Shown here piece by piece: positions 8,708 to 17,894 of a stretch of 63,377 bases of DNA. This stretch comes from Candidatus Butyricimonas faecavium (lineage in GTDB: Bacteria; Bacteroidota; Bacteroidia; Bacteroidales; Marinifilaceae), in assembly GCA_944321125.1 (NCBI GenBank), contig CALUKD010000020.1, positions 1 through 63,377 on the forward strand. Direction: 5' to 3'. Every line of letters begins with the position of its first letter. The stretch's first letter is position 1. Position numbers and translations under genes: made by a program. The notes below the pieces were generated by a model. The model worked only from the letters and a program-made list of their open reading frames with translations, did no database searches and was not told where the DNA came from.

Positions 8708-9946
8708 ATGAAAAGATTGCTAGTCATTTGTGTGTTAATGATATTAGGTAAAGGAGTTTTCGGGCAGGGTATTGTGTTTATGGATAATGAACCATGGAAT
8801 AAAGTTTTACAGAAGGCGAAGGAACAAAATCGGTTGATTTTCATGGATTGTTATACGGTATGGTGTGGACCATGTAAAGGCTTAGCTCAGGATATTTTTC
8901 CGCAAAAACAAGTAGGTGATTTTTTTAATTCTCATTTTATAAACGTGAAGTATGATATGGAGAAAGGGGATGGAAAAATGTTACGGGAAAAATACAAAGA
9001 ATATATTATTGGTTTTCCTACTTTGTTATTGCTTGATTCAAATGGAAACGTTGTACACCAAATGGCCGGTTATCAGCAGGCTGAAGATTTAATCGCCGGA
9101 ATGAAAGCGGGAATGGAGGGAAAATCACTATCCGTGTTGCAGAAAAAATATGAGGAAGGGGCGCGTGATTTCGAGACGATTCGTGATTATGTGGCAGCGT
9201 TGAACGGAGCCTTTAAAAAAGAGAATATATCAACGATTATTTCTGAGTTTATGGCGACAATCCCTGTGGAAAAATTGAAGGATAAAGATGTTTGGGCATT
9301 GGTAGGAAAATATGTTACGGATCCATACACGGAAGCTTATCAATATGTTTTCAAGGAGATAGAGAGATTCCAGTATCGCTTGAATGTAAATCGGTATGAT
9401 TTGGAACGACAAATGGCAGACGGGATGGCTCGGGCCGTGAAAGAAATTATAACTGTGACAACGAAAACAACCAATCCGGATACTTTGAAGATGATGGAGG
9501 AGAAGGAGGGTGTACTTCGGGGAATGTTGAAGCAGAATACTGTAAAGCGTTTTCCCACATATTTGTGTAAATTGGAAATTAATGCTTGCCGTTTAAAAGA
9601 AGACGTGAATGGTATGTACCGTTGGATCATGTTTGCAGATGATTTGAATTTGTTAAATTATGAAAATGATTTTCGGGAAAGTACTTATTCATATATCACG
9701 GAACGGACACGGGATAAAAAAGTATTGAATACTATCCTAGATGTAATCGAACAACAGCAGGAGGAAGAGGAGCAGGTTAAAAGTGAACTTGTAAAACAGA
9801 ATTATTATAATTTGCTTGCTTTGCTTTATACAAAACTTGGACAGAAGGATAAAGCTATGGATGCCCGGAAAAAATATGAGCAGTTAGAGGAAAAGAAAGA
9901 GGTGGCGGTAAGAAAGTTATTCGGGATAGAGGAAGATAAAAAATGA
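8708..9946 (+). CDS. Secreted thioredoxin-fold protein with helical C-terminal region (copy 2)
   Basis: Paralogue of the preceding gene with the same layout: signal peptide (MKRLLVICVLMILGKGVFGQ), thioredoxin fold with CGPC, the segment VGDFFNSHF...KYDMEKGDGKM, and a helical C-terminal region ending in a highly charged stretch. An upstream in-frame ATG exists at 8696, but starting at 8708 puts the active-site cysteines at positions 53 and 56, exactly as in copy 1, and gives a clean signal peptide, so 8708 is preferred. Copy 1 and copy 2 clearly arose by tandem duplication and have since diverged, mostly in the C-terminal half. Confidence 0.85.
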   Translation: MKRLLVICVLMILGKGVFGQGIVFMDNEPWNKVLQKAKEQNRLIFMDCYTVWCGPCKGLAQDIFPQKQVGDFFNSHFINVKYDMEKGDGKMLREKYKEYIIGFPTLLLLDSNGNVVHQMAGYQQAEDLIAGMKAGMEGKSLSVLQKKYEEGARDFETIRDYVAALNGAFKKENISTIISEFMATIPVEKLKDKDVWALVGKYVTDPYTEAYQYVFKEIERFQYRLNVNRYDLERQMADGMARAVKEIITVTTKTTNPDTLKMMEEKEGVLRGMLKQNTVKRFPTYLCKLEINACRLKEDVNGMYRWIMFADDLNLLNYENDFRESTYSYITERTRDKKVLNTILDVIEQQQEEEEQVKSELVKQNYYNLLALLYTKLGQKDKAMDARKKYEQLEEKKEVAVRKLFGIEEDKK

Positions 9947-9968
9947 TGTTATATTAAAAAATAGAAGT

Positions 9969-11084
9969 ATGATAAAAAATGTATGTTATGTGTTATGTGC
10001 CGTACTTTTGCTTGCGGTGGGATGTAACCGGGAAAAGGTTTACATGATATCGGGAACATGGGAGGATGGAGATGGAAAAGTCGTGTACTTGAAAAAAGAA
10101 ATTGGAGAAAAACAGTTTCAGACAATGGACTCTGCTATTGTAAAGGATAGTAAGTTTCAAATGACAGGGGCAATTCAGCAAATTGATAAGTATTTGGTGA
10201 CGGTTGGGAAAGATGAGCAGGAGATTTTACTGGATGGGGAACCCATTGAGGTCGTTGTAACACAGATGACGAACAAAGAGGGAGATAAAGTGGATTCTTA
10301 CAAAGTGGCTATCAAGGGAAGTTACGAGCAAGATATTTTCCGGGAAAGTAAAGATCTTGCCTTAGGAAAGAGTATGATGCAATTGGCTGGAATGTTTGCT
10401 ATGGTACAGGTAAAGGATGACTCTGTGAAATTGGATTCTACGTACAAAGCTTTTGAAATGATGAAAAAGGCCGTGGATGAGAAGATTATGAATTTTGTGG
10501 ATTCGAATAATAATAGTATGGCGATTACTTACATGATCGGTGATTTTATTGCCAGAGAATATCCATTCGAAGATGTAGAACGTTATTATAATAATTTGAC
10601 TCCAGAAGTGAAAGCTTCATATCCAGGGCAGTTGCTCAAAGAGAAAATAGTAAATTTGCGTTCGATTAATGTCGGGGGAATTGCTCCTGATATTGATTTG
10701 ACATCTCCGGATGGACAGCATATTAAACTTTCTTCCTTGAGGGGTAAGTATGTGTTGTTAGATTTTTGGGCATCTTGGTGTGGACCTTGTTTGGCAGAAG
10801 TTCCAAACGTAAAGGCTATCTACGAACAATATAAGGATAAGGGTTTTGAAGTGTATGGAGTATCTTTGGATGACAAGAAGGATGCTTGGGTAAACGCGAT
10901 TGAAAAGCACGATTTACCTTGGATTCATGTGTCTTCTTTAAAAGGTTGGGAGTGTCCGGTTGCTAAAGTTTATAATGTGACGGGTATTCCAAAAATGTAC
11001 TTGTTGGATAAAGAAGGGCGTATTGTTGCAATGGATTTGAGGGGTGATGCATTGAAAGAAAAAGTAGCTTCTTTCTTTAATTGA
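9969..11084 (+). CDS. TlpA-like thiol-disulfide oxidoreductase lipoprotein with DUF4369 domain
   Basis: Lipoprotein (lipobox around Cys19, LLAVGCN) of 371 residues. The N-terminal part (about 25-130: MISGTWEDGDGKVVYLKKE...) is a DUF4369-type beta domain. A helical linker follows, then a TlpA/AhpC-type thioredoxin domain from about 235 (GGIAPDIDLTSPDGQHIKLSSLRGKYVLLDFWASWCGPC) with a CGPC active site and the cis-proline loop VTGIPKMYLLD. It starts 22 bp after the second thioredoxin gene, so it belongs to the same operon. It probably acts as an envelope-anchored reductant; a second protein of the same build is encoded at 46086-47165. Confidence 0.9.
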   Translation: MIKNVCYVLCAVLLLAVGCNREKVYMISGTWEDGDGKVVYLKKEIGEKQFQTMDSAIVKDSKFQMTGAIQQIDKYLVTVGKDEQEILLDGEPIEVVVTQMTNKEGDKVDSYKVAIKGSYEQDIFRESKDLALGKSMMQLAGMFAMVQVKDDSVKLDSTYKAFEMMKKAVDEKIMNFVDSNNNSMAITYMIGDFIAREYPFEDVERYYNNLTPEVKASYPGQLLKEKIVNLRSINVGGIAPDIDLTSPDGQHIKLSSLRGKYVLLDFWASWCGPCLAEVPNVKAIYEQYKDKGFEVYGVSLDDKKDAWVNAIEKHDLPWIHVSSLKGWECPVAKVYNVTGIPKMYLLDKEGRIVAMDLRGDALKEKVASFFN

Positions 11085-11116
11085 AAATGGATTTTTAATG
11101 ATTAAAAATAAGATGC

Positions 11117-13753
11117 ATGAAAAAATGGATGTTTGTATTGTTGGCAATGGTTATTATCATGCCACTATCGTCAGACCTGTATGCTGCAGGTAAGAAAAAG
11201 AAGAAAAAGGGGACAGCTACTGCAACGTTACCGGCGCCTAAAAAAGTAAGCCCTTACGAGAAATTATTGAAAGGGAAAAATGTGGAAACTTCGAAAAGTA
11301 ATTTCATTACTTTGCATAAGGTCGGGAATAAATTGTATTTCGAAATTCCGTTGAAATATATGAATCGGGAGATATTATTGGCCTCTACGGTGACGAATGT
11401 TACCTCTCCTGAATTTTGTGATATCGGTTATAAGGCGAATAATCCTTTACATTTAAAATTCACCATGCGGGATAGTTCTGTTTTCTTGCGTTACGTGTCA
11501 TCAAGCGTAACAACGGATAATTTGCAGAAGGCGATGAATAATGTTTATGGTGATCCGATTTTATATGCTTATGATGTGAAAGCGTATAATCCGGACAGTA
11601 CGGCCGTGGTTATTGATATGACTACTTTGTTTACGACAAACGTAAAGGATTTGAGCTTTTTCTCGGATGCCATGATGGGGGGAATGGTTAAGATTTCCAA
11701 TTCTTTTAAGAAAGAAGCTTCTTATTTGGATGAAATCAAGGCTTTTGATGATAATTTGAGCGTGAAGACTGTCATGTCTTATAGTGTTTCATTAAGTGTG
11801 ATGGGAATGATGAAACTAATGGAAGACTATCCTTTTACGGCAACAGTTACCCGTTCGATTTTACTTTTGCCGGAGGATAAAATGATGCCTCGTATTTCAG
11901 ATTCCCGGGTCGGTATATTTAATAGTACGAAAACCCGTCTTTCTGTCACGAAAGAGGATGAGATCGGGAGTTATTCTGTGGCTCATCGTTGGAGATTGGA
12001 ACCGAAAGATGTGGAAGCTTATAAAAGAGGAGAGTTGGTAGAACCTGTTAAGCAGATCGTGTTTTATGTGGATGATGCATTTCCGGAGTTATGGAAAGAA
12101 CCTATTCGTCAGGCTGTAACAACTTGGAATGCGGCATTTGAGAAGATTGGTTTCAAGAATGTGATGGTTGCCAAGGATTTTCCAAAAGATGACCCGGATT
12201 TTGATCCGGATAATTTGAAATATTCCTGTATCCGTTACGTGGCAAACTCTACGGCTAATGCTATGGGGCCTTCATGGACGGATCCGACAACGGGAGAGAT
12301 TATTAATGCATCTGTGTTGGTTTACGGGAACATTATTCAGTTGATAAATAATTGGCGTTTTGTGCAAACGGCTCAGCTTGATCCTTCCGTGAGAAATAAG
12401 AAATTACCGGATGATGTTGTAAAAGCTTCTTTGATTTACGTGGTTGCACATGAAGTCGGTCATTGTTTGGGATTTATGCATAATATGGCTTCTTCCGCGG
12501 CTTTCCCGGTAGATTCTTTACGTTCGGCTTCCTTTACCCAAAAATATGGAACAACTCCTTGTATTATGGATTATGCTCGTTTTAATTATGTAGCTCAACC
12601 AGAAGACAAAGGGGTGAAATTGACTCCTCCGAATTTAGGTGTTTATGACGAATTTCTAATTAAATGGAATTATAAATATATTCCGGGAACGAAAGACGAG
12701 TGGGAAGAACAACCTATCGTGGAACAATGGGTGGACGAGCATGCTGGTGATCCGATTTATCGTTATGGTCGCCAACAAATACAGACTCGTTATGATCCGA
12801 GCGCTATCGAAGAAGATTTGGGTGATGATCCGATGAAAGCTAGCGAGTATGGCGTGAAAAATCTGAAGTATATTCTTTCCAACCTGCAAGGATGGATTAA
12901 TGATGATCCGGATTATTCTCATCGCCAGACTTTGTACGGTCAGATTATGACGCAATATTACCGTTATTTGCGGAACGTGATGTATAACATAGGTGGAATT
13001 TATCTGACAGAAGTAAAAGAAGGAACTCCGGGTAAGCGTTACGAGGCTGTGCCGAAAGCACGTCAAAAAGCATCGATGGCTTGGGTTTTAAAGCAATTCA
13101 AATCTATGGATTGGTTGAATAATGCAGAATTGAAAAAACATTTTCCGCTAAGTGTTGATGGAAGTGCGATTGTTCGGAGTAAAGTGGCCGGGGATATTCA
13201 GGGATTGATCGGTAACGTGATTCTTTCTTCTCATGTGGCTTCTTCTCCTTACTCGATTAATGAATTTATGGCTGACCTTTATAATGGCACGTGGAGTAAT
13301 TTGTTGCAAGGGAAAGCGTTGACCGAGGGGGATAAAATTCTGCAAAATACGATGGTGGATATGGTTTGTGCATCATTGAGTGATGGTGGGGCTAAGAAGA
13401 GTGCCTCTCCTTTGGGCTTTGCTCCTTCGGTTGATGAGATCGTGGCTTATGGTTTGGACGAGAGTGGTTTGATCAGTCGGTTTGCGGATCAGTTCCGTGC
13501 AGTTGATGAGGAATTTGGTCGGGGATATGTGGCTTCAAACATGCTTGCCAATCAGTTTGGGACTCCCGGTTACGGATGGCAGAGGGCAGTTTCCACGACG
13601 GCTATTGATGATTCTAAGGCTTATTTGCAAGATATGGCTGTAAAATCTCGGAGTCTATTAAGAAGTAAAATAGGAGGAATGTCCGGAAACGCTAAAGTAC
13701 ATTATCAGGCTCTTCTTATCAAATTGAACAATGCGTTGAAGGACAAATTATAG
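11117..13753 (+). CDS. Secreted zinc-dependent metalloprotease (DUF5117/DUF5118, metzincin-type motif)
   Basis: Exported protease of 878 residues. A signal peptide ends near DLYAAG and is followed by a lysine-rich stretch (GKKKKKKG). The N-terminal third matches the DUF5118/DUF5117 layout (SNFITLHKVGNKLYFEIPLKYMNREILL). The catalytic region has H445-E-V-G-H449-C-L-G-F-M-H455, the full HExxHxxGxxH metzincin motif, with a likely Met-turn CIMDYARFNY some 60 residues later. It is the last gene of the locus and is followed by a strong terminator at 13802. It is a good candidate for the degrading enzyme of the system; the SusD-linked metallohydrolase relative has lost its own zinc site. Confidence 0.9.
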   Translation: MKKWMFVLLAMVIIMPLSSDLYAAGKKKKKKGTATATLPAPKKVSPYEKLLKGKNVETSKSNFITLHKVGNKLYFEIPLKYMNREILLASTVTNVTSPEFCDIGYKANNPLHLKFTMRDSSVFLRYVSSSVTTDNLQKAMNNVYGDPILYAYDVKAYNPDSTAVVIDMTTLFTTNVKDLSFFSDAMMGGMVKISNSFKKEASYLDEIKAFDDNLSVKTVMSYSVSLSVMGMMKLMEDYPFTATVTRSILLLPEDKMMPRISDSRVGIFNSTKTRLSVTKEDEIGSYSVAHRWRLEPKDVEAYKRGELVEPVKQIVFYVDDAFPELWKEPIRQAVTTWNAAFEKIGFKNVMVAKDFPKDDPDFDPDNLKYSCIRYVANSTANAMGPSWTDPTTGEIINASVLVYGNIIQLINNWRFVQTAQLDPSVRNKKLPDDVVKASLIYVVAHEVGHCLGFMHNMASSAAFPVDSLRSASFTQKYGTTPCIMDYARFNYVAQPEDKGVKLTPPNLGVYDEFLIKWNYKYIPGTKDEWEEQPIVEQWVDEHAGDPIYRYGRQQIQTRYDPSAIEEDLGDDPMKASEYGVKNLKYILSNLQGWINDDPDYSHRQTLYGQIMTQYYRYLRNVMYNIGGIYLTEVKEGTPGKRYEAVPKARQKASMAWVLKQFKSMDWLNNAELKKHFPLSVDGSAIVRSKVAGDIQGLIGNVILSSHVASSPYSINEFMADLYNGTWSNLLQGKALTEGDKILQNTMVDMVCASLSDGGAKKSASPLGFAPSVDEIVAYGLDESGLISRFADQFRAVDEEFGRGYVASNMLANQFGTPGYGWQRAVSTTAIDDSKAYLQDMAVKSRSLLRSKIGGMSGNAKVHYQALLIKLNNALKDKL

Positions 13754-13801
13754 TGTATGTTTTCTAGTTTGTGTTCAGAGTTTGACGTCTGAAATTGATC
13801 T

Positions 13802-13832
13802 GGGGCGGCTCGTTTATCGGGCGGCCCCTTTT
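13802..13832 (+). terminator. Rho-independent terminator after the metalloprotease gene
   Basis: GGGGCGGCTCG-TTTAT-CGGGCGGCCCC forms an 11-position stem with one G-G mismatch and one G-U pair, followed by TTTT. It lies 48 bp after the stop codon and closes the long locus that begins with fecR. Confidence 0.85.
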
Positions 13833-14194
13833 CATGTGTGTGAAGAGTTAAGGTAAGAGTATTACCTTTTTTAGAGAAAGGATGATGTATATGAAAATTT
13901 TATTTATTTTTTGATGTTGATCATGAAGAACTATTCTGGCTTATCGCGTCGATTGCTGGATATTATATGCTGACTTATGACAATTGTGATTAGGTGAAGA
14001 ATCTGGCTATGAAATATGGATTAAAGTATATAACGATGCCGATGATGACCACTCATTTACAGAAAAAAGATAAAATTATAATATCGGGTAATTTCGATTG
14101 GTTGAATGGTTGATTTTGCAGGAAGGTGTTACTGTTTTTTCATTGTATTTCTATCTTAACTGGTTGCTTCAGGTATCGGGGAATTAATTGTAGT
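13833..14194. other. Gene-free stretch before prfA
   Basis: AT-rich DNA with only short broken frames. One frame around 13913-13998 reads DVDHEELFWLIASIAGYYML before a stop; another around 13995-14115 reads VKNLAMKYGLKYITMPMMTT before a stop. They may be scraps of a decayed gene, but neither is recognisable, and chance cannot be excluded. Confidence 0.3.
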
Positions 14195-14227
14195 TTTGTA
14201 ATATCAATGGATAATTTATTAAATTTG
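14195..14227 (+). promoter_or_regulatory. Likely prfA promoter
   Basis: TTTG (14195-14198), 21 bp, then TAAATTTG (14220-14227) matches the Bacteroidetes -33/-7 consensus and lies 27 bp before the prfA ATG. Confidence 0.5.
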
Positions 14228-14253
14228 CGTTCGATTATAATTTAAATATATAT

Positions 14254-15339
14254 ATGAGCGACAATTCCCTATTAGAGAAATTAGAGACATTTTATATTCG
14301 TTTCCGAGAGATCGGGCAGTTAATAACCGACCCGGAGGTGATACAGGACATGAATCGTTTCGTGAAGTTGAATAAAGAGTATCGTGATCTGGAACAGATT
14401 GTGGAGGCGGGAGACGAGTTGAAACGTGCGGTGAGTTCTTACGATGAGGCACAGGAAATACTGAACACGGAGACCGATAAGGAACTGAAAGAGATGGCTG
14501 AGATGGAGATCGAGGAGCTGAATGCCAAGATTCCCGAATTGGAGTCAAAAGTGAAGATGTTGTTGGTGCCTGCTGATCCGGAAGATTCAAAGAACGTGAT
14601 TCTTGAGATTCGTGCAGGAACCGGGGGTGACGAGGCTAGTCTTTTTGCGGGGGATTTGTTCCGTATGTATACGAAATTTTGTGAGTCCAAGCGTTGGAAG
14701 ATAGAAATAACCAATTATAGTGAAGGAACTTCCGGGGGATACAAGGAAATCGTGGCGAACATCACGGGAGACGGTGTCTACGGAATTATGAAATACGAGT
14801 CGGGAGTACACCGCGTGCAGCGTGTCCCGGCAACAGAGACCCAAGGACGGGTTCATACTTCTGCGGCCACGGTTGCTGTACTGCCTGAGGCGGAAGAGGT
14901 GGATGTGGTGCTGAACCCGGCGGATATTCGGAAAGATACTTATTGTTCTTCTGGGCCAGGAGGCCAGTCCGTGAACACGACGTACTCTGCTATCCGTTTG
15001 ACGCATATCCCCACGGGAATCGTGGTGACTTGTCAGGACGAGAAGTCTCAGTTGAAGAACTTGGCGAAGGCAATGACCGAGTTGAGGTCTCGTATCTATG
15101 CGATCGAACATCAAAAATATTTGGACGAGATTGCTACGAAACGTAAAACAATGGTTTCCACTGGTGACCGCTCCGCTAAGATTCGTACTTACAATTATCC
15201 GCAAGGACGTGTAACTGATCATCGTATCAATTTGACTCTCTATAACTTGGCTGCCGTTATGGACGGTGAGTTGGATGAGATTATCGAGAAATTGCAGATT
15301 GAGGAAAATACGGAAAAATTGAAAGAGAGCGGATTTTAA
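14254..15339 (+). CDS. prfA: Peptide chain release factor 1
   Basis: Recognises UAA/UAG stop codons and triggers peptide release on the ribosome. The 361-residue length equals that of known RF1 proteins. The PAT tripeptide of the RF1 stop-codon reader is present at P192-A-T194 within HRVQRVPATETQGRVHTS, and the catalytic GGQ motif is at 236-238 (SSGPGGQSVNTT). This PxT-type motif (PAT rather than SPF) separates RF1 from RF2. The next gene, pyrF, starts about 40 bp downstream after a short AT-rich repeat, so co-transcription is likely. Confidence 0.97.
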   Translation: MSDNSLLEKLETFYIRFREIGQLITDPEVIQDMNRFVKLNKEYRDLEQIVEAGDELKRAVSSYDEAQEILNTETDKELKEMAEMEIEELNAKIPELESKVKMLLVPADPEDSKNVILEIRAGTGGDEASLFAGDLFRMYTKFCESKRWKIEITNYSEGTSGGYKEIVANITGDGVYGIMKYESGVHRVQRVPATETQGRVHTSAATVAVLPEAEEVDVVLNPADIRKDTYCSSGPGGQSVNTTYSAIRLTHIPTGIVVTCQDEKSQLKNLAKAMTELRSRIYAIEHQKYLDEIATKRKTMVSTGDRSAKIRTYNYPQGRVTDHRINLTLYNLAAVMDGELDEIIEKLQIEENTEKLKESGF

Positions 15340-15378
15340 AGATAAAAGTTAAAAACTAAAAGATAAAAGTTAGAGGAT
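15340..15378 (+). repeat. AT-rich intercistronic repeat (family A) between prfA and pyrF
   Basis: Contains GATAAAAGTTA twice (15341-15351 and 15362-15372) separated by AAAACTAAAA. It is a simple direct-repeat member of the AT-rich elements found between many co-directional genes here. Confidence 0.5.
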
Positions 15379-16206
15379 ATGACTTATAACGAGCTATTTG
15401 AGCAGGTAAAGAAGAAGAAGTCCTTCCTTTGCGTGGGATTGGATTCAGATATAAAGAAATTGCCTCAACACTTGATGGGAACGGAGGATCCTGTGTACGA
15501 GTTTAATAAAGCTATCGTGGATGCAACGGCAGATGTGGCAATCGCTTATAAGCCTAATATCGCTTTTTACGAGAGCAATGGGGTTTCCGGTTGGATATCT
15601 TTGGAGAAAACGGTGAAATACATCAAGTCAAAATATCCAGAAATATTCTTGATTGCTGATGCCAAGCGCGGAGACATCGGGAATACGTCCGAGATGTATG
15701 CCCGTGCTTTCCTAGAGACAATGGAATTTGATGCTATCACGGTGGCTCCTTACATGGGAGAGGATTCCGTGACTCCATTCTTGAAATACGAGGGAAAATG
15801 GGTGATCCTATTGGCTTTGACCTCTAATAAAGGTGCTTTTGATTTCCAATTTTTCGAGGAAAATGGTGTGAAATTGTATGAACAGGTTTTACGTAAATCT
15901 CAGGCGTGGGGGAATGATCAGAATATGATGTATGTTGTGGGTGCCACGAAAGCGGAAATGTTGAGCGGTATCCGTGAGATTGTTCCGAATCATTTCTTGT
16001 TGGTTCCAGGAGTAGGAGCGCAAGGTGGTAGTTTGGAAGAAGTGGTTAAATACGGTATGAATTCTCATTGCGGGTTGATTGTGAATTCTTCTCGCGGGAT
16101 CATTTTTGCGGATAAGACCGAAAATTTTGCCGCAAGAGCGAGAGAAGAGGCTGTGAAGTTACAACAACAGATGGCGGAACTGCTTGCTGCAAAAGGAGTG
16201 ATTTGA
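15379..16206 (+). CDS. pyrF: Orotidine 5'-phosphate decarboxylase
   Basis: Last step of UMP synthesis: decarboxylates OMP. The 275 residues are the length of the longer bacterial (type 2) PyrF. The catalytic signature DAKRGD is at 94-99 with Lys96, followed by IGNTSEMYA; other conserved parts are FLCVGLDSD near the start, VAPYMGEDS, and the phosphate-binding end [11 protein letters not shown]...NSSRGI. It lies downstream of prfA on the same strand and is followed by a clear terminator. pyrE, the preceding enzyme of the pathway, is at 59052 in the same window but in a different operon. Confidence 0.97.
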   Translation: MTYNELFEQVKKKKSFLCVGLDSDIKKLPQHLMGTEDPVYEFNKAIVDATADVAIAYKPNIAFYESNGVSGWISLEKTVKYIKSKYPEIFLIADAKRGDIGNTSEMYARAFLETMEFDAITVAPYMGEDSVTPFLKYEGKWVILLALTSNKGAFDFQFFEENGVKLYEQVLRKSQAWGNDQNMMYVVGATKAEMLSGIREIVPNHFLLVPGVGAQGGSLEEVVKYGMNSHCGLIVNSSRGIIFADKTENFAARAREEAVKLQQQMAELLAAKGVI

Positions 16207-16230
16207 GATAAATAATCGCTATATAGGGAA

Positions 16231-16260
16231 GAGACTGTCTATTTAGACAGCCTCTTTTTT
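16231..16260 (+). terminator. Terminator after pyrF
   Basis: GAG-A-CTGTCT-ATTT-AGACAG-C-CTC followed by TTTTTT, 25 bp after the pyrF stop codon. The stem has one internal mismatch. Confidence 0.85.
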
Positions 16261-16450
16261 CATTTTAGAAGGTTGTTTAAAAAGTGCTTGGATGCAAGGC
16301 TCTGATTAACAAAGACGAGGGAGCGTGTAAAGTACGTGTCCGAATTTTTGGGAAGCAGGAATGCGGCAAATGAGGACTTTTGGGATATCTTCTTTTTGAT
16401 TTATAAAAGGATAGTTTGAAATGTGAATGAATGCTCCCTGTTGTACGATC
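16261..16450. other. Unassigned stretch with a protein-like open frame on the minus strand
   Basis: No clear gene. The minus-strand frame running from the start region of the next gene back to about 16306 reads as a plausible polypeptide (VQQGAFIHISNYPFINQKED, IPKVLICRIPASQKFGHVLY). It has no good start or known domain, and its upstream part overlaps the 3' end of the NTPase gene in another frame. It may be a dispersed genomic repeat or a gene remnant. Confidence 0.3.
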
Positions 16451-17020
16451 TCAACGTACGGCTGAAATAATGTTCGTTTGATTGTAAATGTTAATGACAA
16501 AATTCGCACGCTCTTCCGGGGTTCCTTTAGGTACGATTACAGGCGTGTAAGCGAGTTGTTGGTAAGTGGCGAGCATGATGTCGTAGGTCTCGACAGCTTC
16601 TTGGTAGGTTTGTTTACGTTCAGAATCGGTTTGGTAAATTTCAGGCCAGGGAGGCAGAATAAATACAAGTGGATTGTAGCGGAAGTCTTGAACGGCATGT
16701 TGGAGTTCAGGTAATATAGGCTGGTGGGTAAGGTGGACATAAGCGAGGGTGTCGGGGATACCCCGGTCGAAGAAAAGAACCGTTTCCCGTTTTTGATGTA
16801 GTTCGAATGATTTTATGGAGCGAGAAAGCATAAGGTGAGTATAAGCAGGGATATTCGCCCAAGGGAGGGCGTCTCCGTTTAGAGAAATTTGTTCCCGGAT
16901 AATCTCCCTCGCTACTTCGGGAACATACGGAAAACTTTGTCTGGCCAATGTTTCTAGTAAGGTCGTTTTGCCAACACCTGGTCCGCCAGTGATGACAAAG
17001 AAGTTTGATTTATAAATCAT
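16451..17020 (-). CDS. P-loop NTPase, AAA_28-like kinase/ATPase
   Basis: Small cytoplasmic NTPase of 189 residues. The Walker A motif GGPGVGKTT sits at residues 12-20, directly after a beta strand (NFFVITG). A Walker B-like strand ending in Asp is in ETVLFFDRGIPDTLAY. The conserved segment YVPEVAREIIREQ fits the AAA_28 group of ATPases/putative kinases. Its stop-to-start spacing to the HAD gene on its 5' side is 2 bp, and the pyridoxal-type kinase lies further upstream, so the three form one minus-strand operon. The substrate is unknown. Confidence 0.8.
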   Translation of the reverse strand: MIYKSNFFVITGGPGVGKTTLLETLARQSFPYVPEVAREIIREQISLNGDALPWANIPAYTHLMLSRSIKSFELHQKRETVLFFDRGIPDTLAYVHLTHQPILPELQHAVQDFRYNPLVFILPPWPEIYQTDSERKQTYQEAVETYDIMLATYQQLAYTPVIVPKGTPEERANFVINIYNQTNIISAVR

Positions 17021-17022
17021 GT

Positions 17023-17847
17023 TTATAAGTTTAGTGCGTGCTGAATGAATACGGCGAGTCCGTTATCTTCGTCTGTGGGCATGTTGGTAAATTGATCCCG
17101 TAGAGGCTTCGGAGCATTGGACACGATGAAAGGGTAACCGCAGCGTTTGAGAAAATCAAGGTCGTTATAATCGTTTCCGAGTCCGGCACATTCGTTGTAA
17201 TGAATACCTAGTTGATCTAGGAGTAACTGGCAAGACGTACCCTTATTGACATCGGGTGCGAAAACCTCAGTCCAAATTGCTTGGTTGTCTATGGGGGATG
17301 TGGAGCGGATTACGGAATAGGTTGATAATTTTAGTTGAATATCCCCGTGAAGTTGGAGTTGCTTCGCATCTAGGATAACAAGAAATTGAGTCGCTCCCCC
17401 CTGAATTTCGTCAATCGAAGAAATAGGAGTTCCCAAGCCCGGATAATTCTCGATACGGCGTCGGAAATCCTCATGGAAAGATGAGATGTTCCGATAGTAG
17501 AAATGATGGTTGTCGGGAATTCTTTGCTGTATAGTAAAATTTATATCGTATTTCCAGAGGTGGGTTGCGATTTCCAAAGTTTCTTCGGTTGATAATTCCC
17601 GGGTAAGAAGAATCTTTTTGTCATCCCAGTGCATGATGCCAGCCCCGGAGGAAAATACCATGTAATCTATCGGAAGACCTTCCGGCAACGTGTTGTTGAG
17701 AGAGAAAACGGAGCGTCCCGTGGCTAGGATTCGAATTATTCCTTGGCGTCCGGCTTTTTCCAGTGCATCTCGGTTTTCTTTGCTTATCTGGTGCCAGTTG
17801 CGAGGAAGAGTGGTCCCGTCCAGATCGATAATGACAGCTTTAATCAT
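17023..17847 (-). CDS. Cof-type HAD-IIB family phosphatase
   Basis: HAD-superfamily hydrolase of 274 residues with motif I D8-L-D-G-T, motif II ILATGRS, a large alpha/beta cap in the middle, and motif IV GLGNDYNDLDFLKRCGYPFI. The motif set and cap position place it in the Cof/IIB group that dephosphorylates sugar phosphates, flavin or pyridoxal phosphates. Lying between a pyridoxal-type kinase and an NTPase in one operon, a role in B6-phosphate or related cofactor turnover is possible, but this is inference only. Confidence 0.88.
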   Translation of the reverse strand: MIKAVIIDLDGTTLPRNWHQISKENRDALEKAGRQGIIRILATGRSVFSLNNTLPEGLPIDYMVFSSGAGIMHWDDKKILLTRELSTEETLEIATHLWKYDINFTIQQRIPDNHHFYYRNISSFHEDFRRRIENYPGLGTPISSIDEIQGGATQFLVILDAKQLQLHGDIQLKLSTYSVIRSTSPIDNQAIWTEVFAPDVNKGTSCQLLLDQLGIHYNECAGLGNDYNDLDFLKRCGYPFIVSNAPKPLRDQFTNMPTDEDNGLAVFIQHALNL

Positions 17848-17894
17848 GGCTAATTAATTTCTTGATTTTAGATGGGTGATTTTTATCTCTAATT

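Noticed and set aside
14587-15222. 211-codon minus-strand frame opposite prfA
   Set aside because: It lies wholly inside the certain prfA gene and shows no protein-like features; shadow of codon bias.
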